From the NCBI GenBank assembly GCA_044870295.1, contig JBIOYQ010000042.1:1-16600 (forward strand): 16,600 nt of DNA, given 5' to 3'. The DNA is from AC-52 sp044870295. GTDB taxonomy: Bacteria; Actinomycetota; UBA4738. The first letter of the stretch is position 1; each line of letters begins with the position of its first letter. The position numbers and the translations under genes were made by a program. Below, piece after piece: positions 13,904 to 16,600 of this stretch. The notes beneath the pieces are model-generated. The model ran no database searches and was not told the DNA's origin. It saw only the letters and a program-made list of their open reading frames with translations.

Positions 13904-15077
13904 AGGTCGCGAATGGATGGAGGGCGAGGCCGGCCAGAGCGGCCAGCAGCACGAGCACCGGCTCGCGATTCTTGAACCTCAGCACGAACAGCAGAGCGCC
14001 CCCCAGGATGCCAGCGGTATACCAGTCCACAACGGCACCCTTCGTGAGGATGATGGTTGCCCCTCCGATGGCACCGGCGGCCGAGGCCGTCGCTCCCTTC
14101 ACGAAGCCCTGGACCCGTGGATGGTCCTGGTGCCGGAGGAACCACGGTCCCGGCACCACCACGCCCAAGTAGATGGGGATGAAGATCGCGACCGTGGACA
14201 CGGCCGCTCCGGCCAACCCAGCCACCAGGTACCCGATGAACGCGGCGGTGATCACCACCGGCCCCGGCGTGATCAGCCCCATCGCCACGGCGTCCAGGAA
14301 CTGCCGTTCGGTGAGCCAATGGCGTTGATCGACCACGGTCTCACGAAGGAAGGGGACGATGGCGAGGCCGCTGCCGAAGATGAACGCCCCCGCCTTCAGG
14401 AAGAACAGGCCGAGCGCGATGAGCGTCCCCGCGTTCGCCGTGCCAAGGAAGAGGCTGAAGCCGAGGGGCAGAGGTACGAACGTATTGCGGCGCAGGAACT
14501 TCGGAGGAGCCTCCCACACCATCATCACCAAGCCGGCCCCCAGGAACAGCAGCGCGATCTCCGCGCCGGTCGCGGCGGTCACCGCCAGGGTGATCGCGGA
14601 GATCACCCAGAGCCTGACGTCGACGCCGTCGGTGAGCCGGGCCAGCTTGACGGCCGCCAGCCCGATCACCGCCATCACAGCCGGGGCGATCCCGTAGAAC
14701 AGCGCCTGCACCACGGACAGTCCCTGGTAGTGCACGTACGCGATCGCCACCGCCAGCACGAGCAAGAACGAGGGAAGGATGAACGCGCCCGCCATGGCCA
14801 GGGCTCCCACCGCGCCGCGCTGAAGGTAGCCGACCCACATCACCACCTGGGCGGCCAAAGGACCGGGCATGGCCTGGCCCAGGGCCACGCCGTTCAGGAA
14901 GTCCCGGCGATCCAGCCAGCGCCGTTGCTCGACGAGATCGCGCTGCATGTACCCGACGGTGGCGATGGGTCCCCCGAACCCCCACGTCCCCAGCCCCAGG
15001 AAGTACCGGAGGAACTGACCGAATCGGGGCGGCTCGGTTCCCGTGGGACCGGTCGGGGATGGGTTCGGCTCGACCAT
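13902..15077 (-). CDS. chrA: Chromate transporter family protein (ChrA, two-domain), 391 aa
   Basis: Membrane transporter with two homologous CHR halves. N-terminal half: FLGLGTWGFGGPIATVGYMQ (27-46), then the conserved WL-x2-RDFLNGVALGQAMPGPLAAQ near 54-77. C-terminal half: FIFGSGLAIVPFLRE near 228-242, then WLTERQFLDAVAMGLITPGPV near 250-270. Both halves keep the FG(G/S)-x-(P/L)A and PGP signatures. Hydrophobic segments throughout predict about ten membrane helices. Proteins of this size in the family export chromate, although many members are annotated by homology only and the true substrate may be another oxyanion. The frame extends to GTG 15152, inside the next gene region; ATG 15077 gives a normal N-terminus. 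There is no ribosome site, but a TACGCT hexamer ends 8 bp upstream, suggesting a near-leaderless message. The 3' end carries the glnA1 regulatory repeat. Confidence 0.9.
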   Translation of the reverse strand: MVEPNPSPTGPTGTEPPRFGQFLRYFLGLGTWGFGGPIATVGYMQRDLVEQRRWLDRRDFLNGVALGQAMPGPLAAQVVMWVGYLQRGAVGALAMAGAFILPSFLLVLAVAIAYVHYQGLSVVQALFYGIAPAVMAVIGLAAVKLARLTDGVDVRLWVISAITLAVTAATGAEIALLFLGAGLVMMVWEAPPKFLRRNTFVPLPLGFSLFLGTANAGTLIALGLFFLKAGAFIFGSGLAIVPFLRETVVDQRHWLTERQFLDAVAMGLITPGPVVITAAFIGYLVAGLAGAAVSTVAIFIPIYLGVVVPGPWFLRHQDHPRVQGFVKGATASAAGAIGGATIILTKGAVVDWYTAGILGGALLFVLRFKNREPVLVLLAALAGLALHPFAT

Positions 15078-15085
15078 GCGGCGCC

Positions 15086-15091
15086 AGCGTA
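15086..15091 (-). promoter_or_regulatory. Candidate -10 hexamer TACGCT for chrA
   Basis: TACGCT on the minus strand ends 8 bp before ATG 15077, placing the transcription start about two bases before the start codon. No ribosome site exists, which fits a near-leaderless transcript. No -35 consensus is seen. Confidence 0.3.
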
Positions 15092-15118
15092 ATCCGTCGT
15101 TCACAGGAGGCGGCGCGA

Positions 15119-15154
15119 ATGCGATGTCCAGGTGGAGAATCCGGAGAGCCATGA
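15119..15154 (+). CDS. Possible 11-codon leader peptide before the sigma factor gene
   Basis: A strong AGGAGG (15105-15110) stands 8 bp before ATG 15119, which opens the frame MRCPGGESGEP. Its TGA stop (15152-15154) overlaps the ATG of the sigma factor as ATGA. The sigma gene's own GGAGAG lies only 2 bp from its start, so its translation could depend on ribosomes finishing the leader. The alternative is that AGGAGG serves an upstream in-frame sigma start at ATG 15124, with a long 13-bp spacing. Confidence 0.4.
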   Translation: MRCPGGESGEP

Positions 15155-15717
15155 GCGACCACGCACCACGGACGGACGCGGAGCTGCTGGCGTCGGCGGG
15201 TCAGGACCCGTCGGCGTTCGGAGAGCTCTACGACCGGCACGCACCGGGGATCTTCCGGTGGGCGCGGGGGGCCGGCCTGGCTGAGGCGGACGCCCTCGAT
15301 CTGGTCAGTGAGCTCTTCGCCCGCGCCTGGGTCTCGCGGAAGCGCTTTCGCGATCCAGGCGACGGCAACGCTGCACCCTGGCTGTTCGGCATCGCCCGGA
15401 ACCTCGTCGCGGCTCATCGACGCAGCGGTCGCATCGAGGCCAGGGCGCGGAAGCGGCTACGGGTGCCGCCGATCTCGGAGGCGGACGCGAGCGAGGGCGT
15501 GGCGGAGCGGGTCGACGCCCAGGCGAGCAGGGCGGAACTGCGGCGGGCCTTCGACGCGCTCCCCGAGGCCCAGCGGGCCGCGATCCGGCTGCGGGTCGTG
15601 GACGGGCTCGGCTATCCGGACATCGCCGTGCAACTGCAGTGCACGGAGACCACCGCCCGCAAGTGGGTATCGCTCGGGCTTCGCTTCCTTCGAACCAAAA
15701 TGGAGGCGGCCCCATGA
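15151..15717 (+). CDS. ECF-type RNA polymerase sigma factor, 188 aa
   Basis: Alternative sigma factor with only regions 2 and 4. Region 2 at about 20-85: FGELYDRHAPGIFRWARG, the DLVSELFARAW helix and the WLFGIARNLVAAHRR recognition stretch that contacts the -10 element. Region 4 at about 130-182: LPEAQRAAIRLRVVDGLGYP, then the helix-turn-helix DIAVQLQCTETTARKWVS and LGLRFLRTKM, which contacts the -35 element. Length is normal for the class. ATG 15151 is the start that joins the preceding short frame by ATGA; ATG 15124 would add nine residues. The stop overlaps the next gene's ATG (ATGA, 15714-15717), the usual arrangement for a sigma factor and its membrane partner. Targets unknown; no matching promoter was found in the window. 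Divergent from chrA, with 73 bp between their starts. Confidence 0.88.
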   Translation: MSDHAPRTDAELLASAGQDPSAFGELYDRHAPGIFRWARGAGLAEADALDLVSELFARAWVSRKRFRDPGDGNAAPWLFGIARNLVAAHRRSGRIEARARKRLRVPPISEADASEGVAERVDAQASRAELRRAFDALPEAQRAAIRLRVVDGLGYPDIAVQLQCTETTARKWVSLGLRFLRTKMEAAP

Positions 15718-16445
15718 GACTCGACGAGGAGATGATCGACGTGACGACGGTGATGGAACGCATGCGGGACGACCTGGTGACGGCGATCGCCGCCGACCAG
15801 CGGCGCTCGCGAGGACGGCGGCGGCGTCGCCTGGCCGCGGCATTGGTGGCCGGGATGCTGGTCGGGGGGGGTGCGATCGCGGCGGCGACCGGGTATTTCT
15901 CGCCGGCGCCCGACGACGTGAAGGAGACCTTCGGCGAGCTCGCCCCGGGCATCGACCCCTCGCGGGCGGTGGAGGTCGGGGTGATCGACGACCACCCGGC
16001 GTACGCCGCGCCGCGGGATGACGGGTCGTTCTGCTTCTACTTCGCCCCGAACGCCGGCGATGTGCAACGCAGCGGCCCCAGCGGCAGTCTGTGCATCCAT
16101 GAACCCGTCCAGCCGGGGCAGATCGCGCTCGCGCCACTGTTCGGCCACGACGGGGCCTTCGTGTTCGGTCGCGTGGAGCCGGAGAACGCCACCAGCGTCC
16201 AGATCCAGCTCCCTGGCGGCGAGTCCGTCTCGACGGAGGTCGCCGCGGACGGCTTCTTCCTTGTCGCACTCCCTCCGAGCGTCATGGATCTCGTCATGCC
16301 GGGTGGGTCTCTCGACTTGGCCACGCTGGACTCCATGAGCGCGACGGGCACCGACGCCGATGGGACGGTCGTTGCCCACTCCAGGGCCGCCTACGAGAAG
16401 TCCGTGGTACCAGGAGCCGAGGCCACGCCGACGCCCTCGCCCTAA
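15714..16445 (+). CDS. Single-pass membrane protein, candidate anti-sigma factor, 243 aa
   Basis: Short cytoplasmic N-terminus (about 1-39: EEMIDVTTVMERMRDDLVTA, then an RRSRGRRRRR cluster), one membrane helix (about 40-60, LAAALVAGMLVGGGAIAAATG) and an extracellular domain of about 180 residues. The outer domain shows two cysteines (SFCFYF, SLCIHE), which could pair, and a proline-threonine tail (ATPTPSP). The start overlaps the sigma factor stop (ATGA), so the two are translationally coupled. That position and topology suggest an anti-sigma or sensor role. The cytoplasmic part lacks the HxxxCxxC zinc motif of ZAS anti-sigma factors and is short for a classical anti-sigma domain, so the call rests on context. 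The outer domain matches no family I can name. Confidence 0.75.
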   Translation: MRLDEEMIDVTTVMERMRDDLVTAIAADQRRSRGRRRRRLAAALVAGMLVGGGAIAAATGYFSPAPDDVKETFGELAPGIDPSRAVEVGVIDDHPAYAAPRDDGSFCFYFAPNAGDVQRSGPSGSLCIHEPVQPGQIALAPLFGHDGAFVFGRVEPENATSVQIQLPGGESVSTEVAADGFFLVALPPSVMDLVMPGGSLDLATLDSMSATGTDADGTVVAHSRAAYEKSVVPGAEATPTPSP

Positions 16446-16474
16446 GGCAGGCCTGGCCGGTCCGGACATCGGTG

Positions 16475-16501
16475 GGCGCCCGGTTCTCAGAACCGGGCGC
16501 C
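16475..16501. terminator. Strong terminator-like hairpin after the sigma operon
   Basis: An 11-bp perfect stem (GGCGCCCGGTT paired with AACCGGGCGCC) around the loop CTCAG, 29 bp after the stop of the membrane protein gene. There is no T-tract. The symmetry allows it to act in both directions between converging genes. Confidence 0.65.
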
Positions 16502-16516
16502 TTCCGCTCTTGGTGC

Positions 16517-16532
16517 CCGGCCTCGGGGCCGG
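16517..16532. terminator. Second, smaller GC hairpin
   Basis: CCGGCC and GGCCGG form a 6-bp stem with a TCGG loop, 15 bp after the larger hairpin. On the minus strand it lies 9 bp after the possible gene end at 16542 and could serve as its terminator. Confidence 0.35.
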
Positions 16533-16541
16533 TCCTTCGGC

Positions 16542-16600
16542 CTAAGCGCAAGATACGCCGGTCGTCCGTAGCCACCCCCATTCGCCGCAGCGATACTTGG
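16542..16600 (-). CDS. Possible 3' end of a minus-strand gene (19 codons, partial)
   Basis: One minus-strand frame is open from the window edge to TAG at 16542-16544 and reads KYRCGEWGWLRTTGVSCA. The position just outside two hairpins would suit the end of a convergent gene. The stretch is too short to prove coding or to name a family, and an open frame of this length is common by chance in GC-rich DNA. Confidence 0.25.
   Translation of the reverse strand, partial: KYRCGEWGWLRTTGVSCA

Noticed and set aside
16294..16581. Arg-rich minus-strand frame across the terminator region
   Set aside because: It runs through the strong hairpin and the end of the membrane protein gene and has no recognisable motifs.

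Overview
The window is about 16.6 kb of very GC-rich DNA with densely packed genes, frequent ATGA/GTGA start-stop overlaps and a strong bias toward G or C at third codon positions. The gene set points to an actinobacterium (Actinomycetota): a short GlnA2-type glutamine synthetase, a GlnE adenylyltransferase and an adenylylatable GlnA1-type glutamine synthetase occur together, with small GPGG-motif membrane peptides. I cannot place it below phylum. No rRNA, tRNA, CRISPR array, transposase, integrase or phage gene is visible.

Layout. 1-2537 (minus strand): the 5' part of glutamine-dependent NAD+ synthetase (runs off the left edge) behind a GSI-alpha glutamine synthetase (glnA2-like). 2538-3330: a control region, then two tandem paralogous small membrane proteins ending at a UUCG-capped terminator hairpin. 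3335-8132 (plus): glnE, an alkaline-phosphatase-superfamily phosphodiesterase and an EamA transporter, joined by start-stop overlaps. 8233-11972: a secreted type 1 copper protein followed by three secreted six-repeat kelch proteins, two on the plus strand and one convergent on the minus strand. 12031-13778 (minus): a small orphan protein and glnA1, which ends at a second UUCG hairpin. 13902-15077 (minus): a ChrA-family chromate transporter. 15119-16445 (plus): a possible 11-codon leader, an ECF-type sigma factor and an overlapping single-pass membrane protein that is a candidate anti-sigma factor, then a strong hairpin near the right edge.

How the genes fit together. glnA2, glnE and glnA1 are a nitrogen-assimilation set. 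GlnE would adenylylate the GlnA1 enzyme, which has the target tyrosine in its DLYDLPPEE loop; the GlnA2 enzyme has the alpha-type loop instead. Upstream of both glutamine synthetase genes I find a paired 11-bp direct repeat built on an AC-n9-AC spacing around a shared GGAATTAACGC core, followed by the same TACGCT candidate -10 hexamer. This resembles the binding-site architecture of the actinobacterial nitrogen regulator GlnR. NAD synthetase, which consumes glutamine, lies 46 bp downstream of glnA2 and is probably co-transcribed with it.

The least ordinary part is the accessory block between glnE and glnA1: a secreted cupredoxin plus three Trp-rich six-repeat kelch proteins. Their function is unknown, and the convergent pair forms a large imperfect inverted repeat at the level of coding motifs. 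The sigma/membrane-protein pair at the right edge may be preceded by a translationally coupled leader peptide.
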